64,000 nucleotides of DNA, taken from NCBI GenBank assembly GCA_021799495.1, contig JAJZAI010000008.1:25279-89278 (forward strand), written 5' to 3'. The notes under the pieces are model-generated. The model ran no database searches. It saw nothing but the letters and a program-made list of their open reading frames with translations, and was not told the DNA's origin. Numbering within the stretch: the first letter of the stretch is position 1; every line of letters begins with the position of its first letter. The translations under genes and the position numbers were made by a program. This DNA comes from Deltaproteobacteria bacterium. Lineage in GTDB: Bacteria; Desulfobacterota; Binatia; Binatales; Binataceae. Shown here in pieces: positions 1 to 8,601 of this stretch.

Positions 1-758
1 AGGCCCATGTATTCGGCGGCGCGGCCGAGCCGTTCGAGATCGCGCGCGAAACGGCGAATCGGCATGTTGGCGAGGGTCAGCAAGCGATCGAAGCTGACGC
101 CGAAGGCGCTGCCCAACTCGTCGCGATAGCGGCGTTCAAGCTCTTCCTGCGCCGGCGGAAGAAACGGGCCGACCGGATTGTAAACGAGATCGAGCGGGAA
201 CCGGCCCGCGCCAAAGCCGAGCCGATTGAGGATGCGGAGCGCCGCGATGCTCGCGTCGAAAACGCCGGGGCCGCGCTGCTTTTCGACGTTCTCGGCGCTG
301 TAGCAGGGCAGCGAACAGATTAGATGAACGCGCGCGTCGCGATAAAACTCCGGCAACCATTCCATCGCGGGCGCGAACAGCACGGTCAGATTGCAGCGGA
401 CGATAACTTCGCGACCGGCGGCGCGGGCGCTTTCGACAAGGCGGCGGAAGTTCGGATTAAGTTCGGGCGCGCCGCCGGTGAAATCGATCGTGCGGAAAGC
501 GCGATTGGTGGCGATTATGTCGATCACGCGCGCGGCCGTGGCCGCCGTCATGAGCTCCTTGCGGCCCGGGCCGGCATCGACGTGGCAATGATGGCACGCC
601 TGATTGCAGAGGCGTCCGACGTTGACCTGCAGAGTCGTCGGCGCGAACCGGCGCAGTGGCGGCAAGCCGTGGCGTGCGAGCGTCGCGCCGAAATCGGCGC
701 GTCCTTCCGGCGCTGGCGAAGTCCGCAACGGTTTGGCGATGTCGCCGCCGGCCGCCAT
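1..758 (-). CDS. ArsS-like radical SAM protein (arsenosugar biosynthesis type), C-terminus outside window
   Basis: The frame stays open from an ATG at 758 to the window edge, so about 252 N-terminal residues are visible of a family usually a little over 300 long. The radical SAM motif CNQACHHC (CxxxCxxC) is followed by HVDAGP, the arrangement typical of the ArsS/DUF3641 family. TGGAPELNP and a later CSLPCYSAENV segment also match the family as I remember it. ArsS acts after ArsM arsenic methylation in arsenosugar formation; some family members carry selenocysteine, but cysteines are present here. The start lies 9 bases after the stop of the upstream acyl-CoA dehydrogenase, so the two are probably co-transcribed. 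No arsM or other arsenic gene is visible, so the arsenic role rests on the family only. Confidence 0.82.
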   Translation of the reverse strand, partial: MAAGGDIAKPLRTSPAPEGRADFGATLARHGLPPLRRFAPTTLQVNVGRLCNQACHHCHVDAGPGRKELMTAATAARVIDIIATNRAFRTIDFTGGAPELNPNFRRLVESARAAGREVIVRCNLTVLFAPAMEWLPEFYRDARVHLICSLPCYSAENVEKQRGPGVFDASIAALRILNRLGFGAGRFPLDLVYNPVGPFLPPAQEELERRYRDELGSAFGVSFDRLLTLANMPIRRFARDLERLGRAAEYMG

Positions 759-767
759 CGGCTGCGC

Positions 768-1961
768 TCAATAACCTTTCGGCAAACCGAGCAGGCGCTC
801 GGCGATGATGCTGCGCTGGACCTCGGACGTGCCCTCTTCGATCGTGTTGCCGCGCGCGCGCAGCAGTCCGTATTGCCAGCGGCCGTCGTCAATAGCGTGC
901 CGCGAGCCTTCGCCGAGCGTGGCGCGCGGCCCCGCGAGCGTCAGCGCGAATTCGTTCATCCGCTGGTTGAGTTCGCTCCACAGGAGTTTCGAAATCGAAC
1001 CTTCGGGGCCGGGCATGCCGCCGCGGACAAGGCGCGAGAAATTGCGATAGGCGAGGTACTTCATCGACTCGACCTCGACGTAGAACTGGGCGAGCGTCTG
1101 GCGCGCGACCGCGGGCGGGACGGGACAGCCGCCGGACGCAATCGCGCGGCGCGCCAGTTCGGCGAGATCCTCGAAAACGTTCCGAAAGCGCATCACGGTG
1201 GCGAGCGAGAGCGTGGCGCGCTCGTTCATCAGGGTGGTCAGCGCGACGCCCCATCCGCCGTTCAGCGGACCGAGCAGGTTTTCGCGCGGCACGCGCACGT
1301 CGTCGAAGAACATCTGGTTGAATTCGGCCTCGCCGGTCATCTGGCGCAGCGGCGCGACCTTGACGCCGGGGCTGTGCATATCGACCAGGATGTAGGAGAT
1401 GCCGCGATGCTTCGGCACGTTGGAATCGGTGCGGACCAGCAGCATGCACCAGTCGGCGAGATGGCCGAGCGAGGTCCAGACCTTCTGGCCGTTGATGATG
1501 AAATGGTCGCCGTCGATTACGGCGCGCGTCGCGAGCGCGGCCAAATCGGAACCCGAGCCGGGCTCCGAAAATCCCTGGCACCAGATTTCTTCGCACGAAA
1601 GAATTTTCGGGATGAAGCGTTTTTTCTGCGCTTCCGTGCCGTGTTCGAGGATGGTCGGCGCGCCCATCGAAAGGCCCAGTTCATTGAGCGGCGCGGGGGC
1701 GCGCACGCGCGCCATCTCCTCGTTGAAGATCGCGCATTCGATTAGCGTCAGGCCCTGTCCGCCATATTCTTTAGGCCAGTTGATGCCGAGAAAACCGGCG
1801 TCGCAGAGCCGGCGCTGCCAGTCGGTGAGAATCCTGACCGTGTGCTCGTCGATCGCGAGCGCGAAGCCGCGATCTTTCAGGCCGCGCGGCGCGTTCGCTT
1901 CGAGCCAGCGCCGCGCCTTGGCGCGAAATTCCGCTTCCTTGGGTGTATCGCTCAGGTCCAT
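768..1961 (-). CDS. acyl-CoA dehydrogenase
   Basis: A 397-residue FAD-dependent acyl-CoA dehydrogenase, the usual length for the family. It would oxidise an acyl-CoA thioester to the trans-2-enoyl-CoA and pass electrons to ETF. The N-terminal helical domain is followed by the flavin-contacting signature WCQGFSEPGSGSDLA (about residues 126-140) and a middle beta domain (NGQKVWTS). The C-terminal helical domain ends in IEEGTSEVQRSIIAERLLGL, where the catalytic-base region of this family lies. The substrate cannot be read from sequence. It is the first gene of a minus-strand pair with the ArsS-like gene, and the intergenic region at 1962-2123 is shared with a divergent plus-strand gene. Confidence 0.93.
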   Translation of the reverse strand: MDLSDTPKEAEFRAKARRWLEANAPRGLKDRGFALAIDEHTVRILTDWQRRLCDAGFLGINWPKEYGGQGLTLIECAIFNEEMARVRAPAPLNELGLSMGAPTILEHGTEAQKKRFIPKILSCEEIWCQGFSEPGSGSDLAALATRAVIDGDHFIINGQKVWTSLGHLADWCMLLVRTDSNVPKHRGISYILVDMHSPGVKVAPLRQMTGEAEFNQMFFDDVRVPRENLLGPLNGGWGVALTTLMNERATLSLATVMRFRNVFEDLAELARRAIASGGCPVPPAVARQTLAQFYVEVESMKYLAYRNFSRLVRGGMPGPEGSISKLLWSELNQRMNEFALTLAGPRATLGEGSRHAIDDGRWQYGLLRARGNTIEEGTSEVQRSIIAERLLGLPKGY

Positions 1962-2123
1962 CAGCTCTCCGCCGCGCCGTGTAATCGGCCACAGATATTA
2001 CTACCGCATATCGGGCGGGCGTTGTAGCCGCCGGGTGCGGCGCGGGGAAGCGAATCGCGCTAGACTCTGCGGCGTCGATCAATCGCGCCGCGGGCGGCGG
2101 CATGAAAGGAATTGGAAGTCGCG

Positions 2124-2738
2124 ATGCTGGGGTTCCGTGCGGAGGATTTTGCGGTTTTCAAAATCGAGGGCTTCAGCGAGCGGATGGAGCGGATTTACGA
2201 CCGCGTGCGTCCGCGGCTGATCCGTCTGGGGGGCGAATTGGCGCCGGAACTGGCCCGCACGCAGCATCTGGAGTTCTTCCCGCATGTCGCCAAACATGCG
2301 CGCCGCACGGTCAATCCTCCGCCGGAGACCTGGGTGGCGTTTGGACCGTCGCCGCGCGGATATAAACGATACGGCTACCTTGCGCTATGTATCTCGGCGG
2401 CGGGACTGCACGCGCGCGCGGTGGTGAAATCGGAGGCGGATCGGCGCGGCGAAATGGCGAATCGGATACGCGAAAGCGCGCCCCGCCTGATCAAAGACTT
2501 CAAGGGCGCGCGCCTCGCCCAATACGACAAATGGAGCTTCAGCGAACTGCCGGCGGGAGAACCCGCATCGGCGTCCGCATTCGGCGCGATGGCGGACGCG
2601 CTCGACAAGAAGACCGGAGGAATAGACGTGGGCTTCGGATGGAACATGCGCGAAGCGATCCGGCTGGATCGCGCGGAAGTAATCGACGCGTTCCGCGAAT
2701 TGGCGCCGCTGTATCGAATCCTGCGTTCGGTGGCCTGA
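2124..2738 (+). CDS. DUF1054 (YktB/UPF0637) family protein
   Basis: About 204 residues, matching the DUF1054 family in length and motifs. These are an N-terminal F..EDFAVFKIEGF segment, EFFPHVAKHARRTVNPPPETW in the first third, and a basic FKGARLAQYDKW segment. The family is known from Bacillus YktB and has no established biochemical role; it is thought to be cytosolic. I chose the ATG at 2124 because GGAAG lies 5 bases upstream. A TTG at 2112 would add four residues but sits directly against the only other purine-rich stretch. gpsA follows 22 bases downstream on the same strand, so the two may share a transcript. Confidence 0.85.
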   Translation: MLGFRAEDFAVFKIEGFSERMERIYDRVRPRLIRLGGELAPELARTQHLEFFPHVAKHARRTVNPPPETWVAFGPSPRGYKRYGYLALCISAAGLHARAVVKSEADRRGEMANRIRESAPRLIKDFKGARLAQYDKWSFSELPAGEPASASAFGAMADALDKKTGGIDVGFGWNMREAIRLDRAEVIDAFRELAPLYRILRSVA

Positions 2739-2760
2739 AGAGGCGCAAGCGAGGGCGGCG

Positions 2761-3753
2761 ATGAGCCGAATCGCAATCCTTGGAGCGGGCGCCTGGGGCA
2801 CGGCGCTGGCCGTGACCCTGGCGCGTTCCGGCCGCGAGGTGACGCTCGCGATCCGCCGGCGGGAGCGGCTCGAAGCGATCCGCGCCGCGGCGGAAAACGC
2901 GGCGTATCTGCCCGGCGTCGCGATTCCGCCGAATCTGGCGCTTACCGATAATTGGCGCGCCGCCGCGAACGGCGCGGCGACGCTGGTGATGGCGATACCG
3001 TCGCGGATGGCGCGCGACGCGTTCGCGCCGGTCGTATCCGCGATCGCGCCTGAAGCCACGATCGTCAGCGTAACGAAGGGCGTGGAGCCGGAAACCCTGC
3101 TGACGATGACGCGGATGATCGCGGAACTGGCCCCGCCGGCGCGCCGGGTGGCGGCGCTGTCGGGACCCGGCTTCGCGGCCGAGGTGGCGCGCGGCAAACC
3201 GGCGGCGCTGGTGGCCGCAGCCGCAGATCCGGAGGTCGCGCGCCGCGTGCAGGGAATTTTCGCGACGCCCACCTTGAGAATCTATCGCAGCGCGGACGTG
3301 ATCGGCGTCGAGATGGGCGGCGTAATCAAGAATGTTATCGCCATAGCCGCCGGCATTTCGGACGGGCTTGACCTGGGCTCGAGCGCACGCGCGGCGCTGA
3401 TCACGCGCGGATTGGCCGAGATGTCGCGCCTTGCCGCCGCCGCCGGCGGGCGCGCCGAAACCATGGCCGGATTGGCCGGGCTTGGCGATCTCGTGCTGAC
3501 CTGCACAGGCGCGCTGTCGCGCAATCGTGCGCTCGGATTGCGGCTTGCCGCGGGCGCGCCATGGTCGGAAACCGGCGATGACGGGCAGGTCGCGGAAGGC
3601 GCCGTGAACGCGCGAGCGGTCCGGGCGCTGGCCGCGCGGCACAATGTGGAGACGCCGATCGTCGCCGCGGTCTGCAGGGTGCTCTATGAAGCGGCGCCCG
3701 CAACCGCTATGGTCGAAGAATTGCTTAGCCGCGAGTTAAAGGTGGAATTCTAA
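2761..3753 (+). CDS. gpsA: NAD(P)-dependent glycerol-3-phosphate dehydrogenase
   Basis: A 330-residue GpsA, normal length. It reduces dihydroxyacetone phosphate to sn-glycerol-3-phosphate for phospholipid synthesis in the cytosol. The Rossmann motif GAGAWGTALA is at residues 7-16. LSGPGFAAEVARGKPAA lies in the middle, and GGVIKNVIAIAAGISDGL around residues 185-202 contains the catalytic lysine. The C-terminal helical domain contains the expected GLGDLVLTCTG segment. It is preceded by the DUF1054 gene and followed 22 bases later by a small zinc-module gene, all on the plus strand and probably co-transcribed. Confidence 0.97.
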   Translation: MSRIAILGAGAWGTALAVTLARSGREVTLAIRRRERLEAIRAAAENAAYLPGVAIPPNLALTDNWRAAANGAATLVMAIPSRMARDAFAPVVSAIAPEATIVSVTKGVEPETLLTMTRMIAELAPPARRVAALSGPGFAAEVARGKPAALVAAAADPEVARRVQGIFATPTLRIYRSADVIGVEMGGVIKNVIAIAAGISDGLDLGSSARAALITRGLAEMSRLAAAAGGRAETMAGLAGLGDLVLTCTGALSRNRALGLRLAAGAPWSETGDDGQVAEGAVNARAVRALAARHNVETPIVAAVCRVLYEAAPATAMVEELLSRELKVEF

Positions 3754-3775
3754 CAGGAGCAAGACGAAAAGGTTC

Positions 3776-4018
3776 ATGCCGAACAAAGGCGCCTGCAAGG
3801 CCAACGAATGCGAACGCGAGGTAATCGCGAAGGGATATTGCCGCAAGCATTATCGCTTGTGGAAAGCGGGCGAAATGCCGAAGACCCGGTACAAGACCTG
3901 CACAGGCGAAAATTGCCGGAAAAAACGCTTCAAAGGAAGCCTGTGCGAGGAGCATTGGACCGCCGCACACGGTAAATCCGCAGCCGCCGAGGCCGCTCCC
4001 GCCGCCGCCAGCGCCTGA
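3776..4018 (+). CDS. small protein with two CX4CX9CX2H modules
   Basis: An 80-residue basic protein that I do not recognise as a named family. It contains two evenly spaced metal-ligand sets with identical spacing, C7-x4-C12-x9-C22-x2-H25 and C42-x4-C47-x9-C57-x2-H60. Each half has a basic linker (YCRKHYRLWK and RKKRFKGSLC). The tail is a low-complexity Ala-rich stretch. This looks like two tandem zinc knuckles, so nucleic-acid or protein binding is plausible but unproven. There is no signal peptide or membrane segment. It sits between gpsA and dapB on the same strand, 22 bases after gpsA. Confidence 0.7.
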   Translation: MPNKGACKANECEREVIAKGYCRKHYRLWKAGEMPKTRYKTCTGENCRKKRFKGSLCEEHWTAAHGKSAAAEAAPAAASA

Positions 4019-4145
4019 TCTCATTCTGGCGTCCCGGCGCGCGCGAATGGCGGGTCGCGAGCGGCGTGGTTCTTCGATAATTCGCTCTCGAGTCGGGCGT
4101 CGCCGGCACAATGCCGGCGGCGTTCCAGTTTGGCGAGGAAAAGCT

Positions 4146-4943
4146 ATGGCGAACATTGTCGTGTCGGGCGCGGCTGGACGAATGGGCCGGATGATCGTCT
4201 CGCTGATCGCGCGCGAGCGCGAACATCGCCTGGCCGGCGCGCTCGAGGCTCCCGGAAACGCGACGTTAGGCGCCGACGCCGGGGAAGTCGCGGGCGCGGG
4301 CGCGCTCGGCGTGCGGATTGTCGGGGACTACGCGATGCTGGCCCGGCCGGAGACCGTGACGCTCGATTTCACGAGCGCAAAATCTTCGCTCGAACATCTT
4401 GAGATTGCGGCCGCGAAAGGCGCCGCGATAGTGATCGGTTCGACCGGGTTCACCCCGGAAATGGAGGCGCGGGCGCGCGAGCTTGGGCCGCGCACCCGAA
4501 CAGTGATCGCGCCGAACATGAGCGTGGGCGTCAACGTGCTGATGAAAATAGTGGCGGAAGTGGCGCGCACGCTCGCCGATTTCGACGCCGAAGTGCTCGA
4601 GATTCACCATCGCACAAAAGTCGATGCGCCAAGCGGAACGGCGCTCGCGCTGGGACGGGCGATCGCGGAAGCGCGCTCGGCCGACTTCGGCGCGAATGCG
4701 GTTTACGGCCGCGAAGGCATCACGGGCGTGCGTCCATCCGGCAATATCGCCGTGCTCGCGATGCGCGCGGGCGACGCGGTCGGCGACCATACCGTTATTT
4801 TCGGCGGCCAGGGCGAACGCCTCGAATTGACGCATCGGGCGCAAAGCCGTGAGGCGCTCGCCCGCGGAGCGATCCGGGCGGCGGCGTGGCTTGCCAATCG
4901 GCCGAACGGTCTTTATTCGATGCGCGACGTGCTCGGATTGTGA
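4146..4943 (+). CDS. dapB: 4-hydroxy-tetrahydrodipicolinate reductase
   Basis: A 265-residue DapB, the usual length. It reduces HTPA to tetrahydrodipicolinate with NAD(P)H in lysine and diaminopimelate synthesis. The N-terminal nucleotide motif GAAGRMGR is at residues 7-14. The catalytic segment EIHHRTKVDAPSGTALALG around residues 150-168 holds the proton-donor histidines and the lysine. The open frame extends upstream to 4047, but the ATG at 4146 is preceded by GAGGAA at a 5-base spacing and starts exactly where the family does. The next lysine-pathway gene in the window, dapL, is about 15 kb away, so the pathway genes are not in one operon. Confidence 0.97.
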   Translation: MANIVVSGAAGRMGRMIVSLIAREREHRLAGALEAPGNATLGADAGEVAGAGALGVRIVGDYAMLARPETVTLDFTSAKSSLEHLEIAAAKGAAIVIGSTGFTPEMEARARELGPRTRTVIAPNMSVGVNVLMKIVAEVARTLADFDAEVLEIHHRTKVDAPSGTALALGRAIAEARSADFGANAVYGREGITGVRPSGNIAVLAMRAGDAVGDHTVIFGGQGERLELTHRAQSREALARGAIRAAAWLANRPNGLYSMRDVLGL

Positions 4944-5129
4944 TGCGCGCCGCGAGCCGCGCTCGATAACAGGTTGCGGCAGGCGACCCGCGGCCCGGCC
5001 ACCGGCAACGATCGACATCGCTCAAATGATTTAATCGGTTTGGCCAACCCGCAAACCACGATTCGAGCAAGCGGCGCATCTGGCGAAAGCCGCTTTTAGC
5101 CATCTCTTGGGATTCAACAGAAAATAAAT

Positions 5130-5202
5130 TTGACTGTTGGTTCAATTCTGGTTTCGTGATTTGATTTCGCTGGATCAAATACGATGGATCACAACTGAAC
5201 CA
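5130..5202 (+). promoter_or_regulatory. probable promoter/operator of the XRE-cupin gene
   Basis: This AT-richer stretch just upstream of the regulator has a direct repeat TGGATCA at 5171-5177 and 5185-5191 (14-base period). A wider inverted pair is TGGTTCA at 5138-5144 and TGAACCA at 5196-5202. A -10-like TACGAT at 5180-5185 lies between the direct repeats, and the -35 is weak. The start codon has no Shine-Dalgarno, so a very short leader is possible. Autoregulation by the downstream XRE protein is an inference. The rest of the 4944-5129 gap holds nothing I recognise. Confidence 0.3.
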
Positions 5203-5786
5203 TGCTATCGGACACGCTGCAGGAAGGGCTGCAAAAGTATGCGATCGGCGAGAAATTGCGCGCGCTCAGGCTGCGCAAAAAGATGGGCCTCGTCGAGCTT
5301 GGCCGCCATACGGCGCTATCAGCCGCGCTGCTTTCCAAAATCGAACGCGGGCGCCTGTTTCCGACGCTGCCGACTCTGCTCAGAATCGCGATGGTCTTCA
5401 ACGTCGGGCTGGATTATTTTTTCACCGATCAGCGGCGGCACGTGATGGCCGTGACGCAGAAGAAAGAGCGGCTGATTTTCGAAGAGAAATTCAGGAGCGA
5501 CGAAATAATCTATCGATTCGAGTGCCTTGATTTCAAAGCCGAGGAACGCAAGCTGAGCGCGTTCCTGGCGGAATTTCCCAAACCCGCGCCAGGCCGCAAG
5601 CCGGCCCATCAACACGACGGCGTCGAATTTCTCTACGTGCTCGGAGGATCGCTGAATCTTGCCGTCGGCGGCGACGAAAACCTGCTGCAACGCGGCGACG
5701 CGATTTATTTCGACTCGACGGTCGCCCATTCCTACGCCGCGGTCGGAGCGGCGCCGTGCTCGGCCCTCGTGGTTACGGTTCCGTAG
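5202..5786 (+). CDS. XRE-family transcriptional regulator with C-terminal cupin domain
   Basis: 194 residues in two parts. A helix-turn-helix of the XRE/Cro type spans about residues 15-70 (LRLRKKMGLVELGRHTALS, LLSKIERGRLFPTLPTLLRIA). A cupin domain covers about residues 105-190 (HQHDGVEFLYVLGGSL, LQRGDAIYFDSTVAHSY). Proteins of this layout usually sense a small ligand in the cupin and regulate nearby catabolic, polyamine or stress genes. The target here cannot be named. The gene stands alone: dapB ends 258 bases upstream and the next gene is convergent. The start lacks a ribosome-binding site but the repeat-rich upstream region suggests regulated transcription. Confidence 0.88.
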   Translation: MLSDTLQEGLQKYAIGEKLRALRLRKKMGLVELGRHTALSAALLSKIERGRLFPTLPTLLRIAMVFNVGLDYFFTDQRRHVMAVTQKKERLIFEEKFRSDEIIYRFECLDFKAEERKLSAFLAEFPKPAPGRKPAHQHDGVEFLYVLGGSLNLAVGGDENLLQRGDAIYFDSTVAHSYAAVGAAPCSALVVTVP

Positions 5787-5793
5787 CATCATC

Positions 5794-5832
5794 GGGCGGC
5801 GCCGCGGGCGCGCCGCCCATCGTCAATCTTTT
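5794..5832 (+). terminator. possible bidirectional terminator hairpin
   Basis: GGGCGGCG at 5794-5801 pairs perfectly with CGCCGCCC at 5811-5818 across a 9-base GC-rich loop. A short TTTT follows only after about 10 bases, so it is a weak candidate. It sits between two convergent genes, where a terminator would be expected. Confidence 0.35.
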
Positions 5833-5864
5833 CGCGCCGGGTCGGCGTTCCCGCGCACGCCATT

Positions 5865-6893
5865 TCATCCGCGCCGCGGCACGACATGCGGACGCATCGC
5901 GCTCCGCTCCGTCTTCGCGGAACCTTCGTGCTTCAACTCCTCCCAGCGATCGAACAGCCGCGGCACGACTCGCGGATGGCGATGTTCGTACCAACCGACG
6001 ATCGCCGCGAGCGCAAGGATATTTCCGCCGATAATGTTCCACCATCCGATATCCTCGATCGCGGTTTGATCGAGGAACGTGACAAATCCGGCGAAACACA
6101 TTTCAAACCATATGAACAAAACCAGCACGCCGAGCGCGATCAGCGGCTCGCGTTCCGAAACCGCCATCAGGATCGACGCGGCGATTCCAAACATGATGAA
6201 CGCAAAAAAATGCAGCGCGGTGTAGCCGAGCACGCTGGCCGCCGTCACCGCGAAGCCGCTTGGCTCATGCATGACATCGAGCAGCATCGTGCCCAGCAGC
6301 GCCGGCGTGCGAAACGGCTCGCCAGTCGCAAGGTCATAGACGAAAAACCACACGGCGACGATCGCGCCGCCAATAATCCCCACGACAACGCCCTCGCGAA
6401 CCACGGCGACCCAGGGACCGAGCAGCCGCTCCGCCAGCGCCGGCTGGCGCCAGAAGAAAAAGGCCAACATCGCCGCCGTCGCCATGAAATTTCCGATCAA
6501 GCCCTTCCACCACAGCGTCGCTGCTTGCGCGGCGGGCCCAAACAGCATCAGCACAAAGATAAAGAAAACCTCGAACGCGCAGGTGAAAATGAAGAGCGCC
6601 GGAAACAGCTCGGGATTGTCTTCCGCCGCGGAGAGCATCATCGCCCCACAGACGCCGATGAGCGCGAAAATCGCGAAATGCGCCACCGCGTATTGCGCGA
6701 CGAGCGCCCATCCCGCGCCGCTCAGCGTTGCGGCGCTTGAACCGTGCAGGAGCGCGGCGGCGAGCAATTCCGGCGTCCGCAATGGCTCGCCGTGCGCCGT
6801 GTCAAAGACAAAAAACCACAGCGCGATCACCGCTCCACCGATCAGGCCGGCGACGGCCCCGTCAACGATCGTCCGGAACTTCCTTGGCTTCAT
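5865..6893 (-). CDS. multi-pass membrane protein with internal duplication
   Basis: A 342-residue membrane protein with about eight hydrophobic segments and a charged C-terminal tail. The two halves are clearly related. GLIGGAVIALWFFVFDTAHG near residue 20 corresponds to GIIGGAIVAVWFFVYDLATG near residue 175, each followed by EP.RTP.LL. I do not recognise a named family. There are no catalytic or ligand motifs, so no function is offered. The gene is convergent with the XRE-cupin regulator and divergent from the next membrane protein, with a shared 259-base upstream region at 6894-7152 in which I see no clear promoter. Confidence 0.75.
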   Translation of the reverse strand: MKPRKFRTIVDGAVAGLIGGAVIALWFFVFDTAHGEPLRTPELLAAALLHGSSAATLSGAGWALVAQYAVAHFAIFALIGVCGAMMLSAAEDNPELFPALFIFTCAFEVFFIFVLMLFGPAAQAATLWWKGLIGNFMATAAMLAFFFWRQPALAERLLGPWVAVVREGVVVGIIGGAIVAVWFFVYDLATGEPFRTPALLGTMLLDVMHEPSGFAVTAASVLGYTALHFFAFIMFGIAASILMAVSEREPLIALGVLVLFIWFEMCFAGFVTFLDQTAIEDIGWWNIIGGNILALAAIVGWYEHRHPRVVPRLFDRWEELKHEGSAKTERSAMRPHVVPRRG

Positions 6894-7152
6894 GGCGGCC
6901 TCCTCTCACACCGGCGAACAGCCGTCAGGCGCCTCGGCGCGCTCGATGCGAGAGGATGAGGGGGCGTTCAGGTCGAAGAATGAGGAGACGCGCGCTTGCG
7001 GCCGCCGCTTCGGCGGCTATCCTCATTTCTGATCTCCTATTAGGCCAATAGCGACGGCGCGGCAAGTCGCCGCCGGCCAGCTCAATCTCCCGACGGTTGG
7101 CGGGCGTTCGCGGAATGACGGATAAAGCGCCGCGTGGTGGAAGCAGACAGCG

Positions 7153-8499
7153 GTGAATCAAATCGGAAAGGAAATCGAGCGGATGGCCGACTTCGCCGAT
7201 GAAACGCCGGAAAAAGCGCAACCTTCCGGCCGCTCGCGCAGCGAAATCCGCGCGGCGCGAATCGCGGTGGATTATTTCGTAATCGCCACGATCTATCTGA
7301 TTGCGGGAATGGCGGCGCTGCCGTGGCTGACCACGCCGATGCTTGACTATTTTTACCAGCCGCGAATCCTCGCGCTGGTTCATACGTTCACGATCGGATG
7401 GATTACCGCCGCGATAATCGGCGTGCTTTACCGATACGCGCCCGCGCTCGGGCACAAACCGTTACCCTACCCGCGCCTGCTGGCGCCGCAATTGATTTTG
7501 TTCCTGATCGGTTCGAGCGGCGTGATCAGCCATTTTGCGCTCGGCTCATGGTCGGGCGTCTGGTCGGCGGCGATCGTGCTGATCGCAAGTTTGATCCTGT
7601 TCGCGGTCAACATCGTGCCGTGCGTGTGGGCCGGCGTCGGACGCGGCATCGCGCAAACCGGCGTCGCCTTCGCGGTATCCTTCCTTCTTGCCGCCGCGAC
7701 GCTGGGCTTTCTTCTGGCGCTCGACAAGTCCGTCGGAATCATCGGCGGCAATCTGCTCGACAATCTCGCGGCGCATGCGAACCTTGCGGCGATCGGCTGG
7801 ATCGCAATTACGGTGTGCGCGCTTTCCCAGCGGATGCTGCCGGCATTTATCGGAGCCATGGCGATCGATTTCGACCGCCGGCGATGGCTTGTTTATGCGC
7901 TCGGAGGTTCCGCGATCACGCTCGCCGCCGCGCTGCTTTTCGCGGGCCAAATAATCGTTATCGCGGCGGCGATCTTCGCGGCGTTGTCGATTGTCGTATT
8001 CGTAATGTCGATTTTCGCGATGATCCCGGGGCGGCGTCCGATGCCGGGCTGGACAGCGCCGCATGTCGCCGCTGGCGCCGGCTGGGCGTTGCTGGCCGTC
8101 GCTTCAGGCTTGGCGTTGCTGGCGCTGGGAGGCGACAGCATGATCGGAGCGCACGTCGCCGTCGTATATGGCGCGGCCGGCCTGCTGGGATGGTTCGGCA
8201 ATTTCATCATCGGAATGTCGTACCATCTTTTTCCCGGCGCGGTCGCACATGTGCGATCTGCAAAAGGCTGGCCGTCCATGAAATTCGCGGAGATTGAATC
8301 GCCATCCGGCCGATGGATGATTTTTGCGGGCTACAACGCCGGGCTTGCCATCGTCAGCGCGAGCGCGCTTGCGTCACAAGCAGCGCTGGCTGAGATCGGC
8401 GCGGCCCTGACGGCGCTCGGGACGGCAATCTATGCGCTAGCGACGCTTCGCGCGTTGAGCTTCGCGTATCGGCGCCAGCCGCCCGCTTTGCGGCCATAG
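7153..8499 (+). CDS. NnrS/haem-copper-oxidase-subunit-I-like integral membrane protein
   Basis: 448 residues with about 12 hydrophobic segments after a short charged N-terminus. Histidines lie in membrane segments in a pattern reminiscent of oxidase subunit I or NnrS-like proteins: LVHTFTIGWIT, AHANLAAIGWIAI, GAHVAVVYGAAG and SYHLFPG. The full CuB ligand set of a true oxidase is not present. It is therefore more likely a haem-binding accessory or sensor protein than an enzyme. The start given is GTG; an ATG at 7183 is an alternative. The neighbouring ctaG and oxidase operon, convergent with it, is consistent with a respiratory role. Confidence 0.6.
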   Translation: MNQIGKEIERMADFADETPEKAQPSGRSRSEIRAARIAVDYFVIATIYLIAGMAALPWLTTPMLDYFYQPRILALVHTFTIGWITAAIIGVLYRYAPALGHKPLPYPRLLAPQLILFLIGSSGVISHFALGSWSGVWSAAIVLIASLILFAVNIVPCVWAGVGRGIAQTGVAFAVSFLLAAATLGFLLALDKSVGIIGGNLLDNLAAHANLAAIGWIAITVCALSQRMLPAFIGAMAIDFDRRRWLVYALGGSAITLAAALLFAGQIIVIAAAIFAALSIVVFVMSIFAMIPGRRPMPGWTAPHVAAGAGWALLAVASGLALLALGGDSMIGAHVAVVYGAAGLLGWFGNFIIGMSYHLFPGAVAHVRSAKGWPSMKFAEIESPSGRWMIFAGYNAGLAIVSASALASQAALAEIGAALTALGTAIYALATLRALSFAYRRQPPALRP

Positions 8500-8601
8500 A
8501 TTATGGACCACGCTCACAAGGATGAACTGGATTCTCAGGCGTGACGCCCGAAACTGATTTGATGAGGCCCGCGGCGCGGGCGAGGGAACGAACCGGACTA
8601 T

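Noticed and set aside
324..1745. Long open frame on the plus strand opposite the acyl-CoA dehydrogenase
   Set aside because: Arg/Ala-rich product without motifs, exactly antisense to a well-supported gene; a GC-rich composition shadow.
8567..8581. GC-rich hairpin between convergent genes as terminator
   Set aside because: Six-base stem with no T-run on either strand; too weak to list as a terminator.
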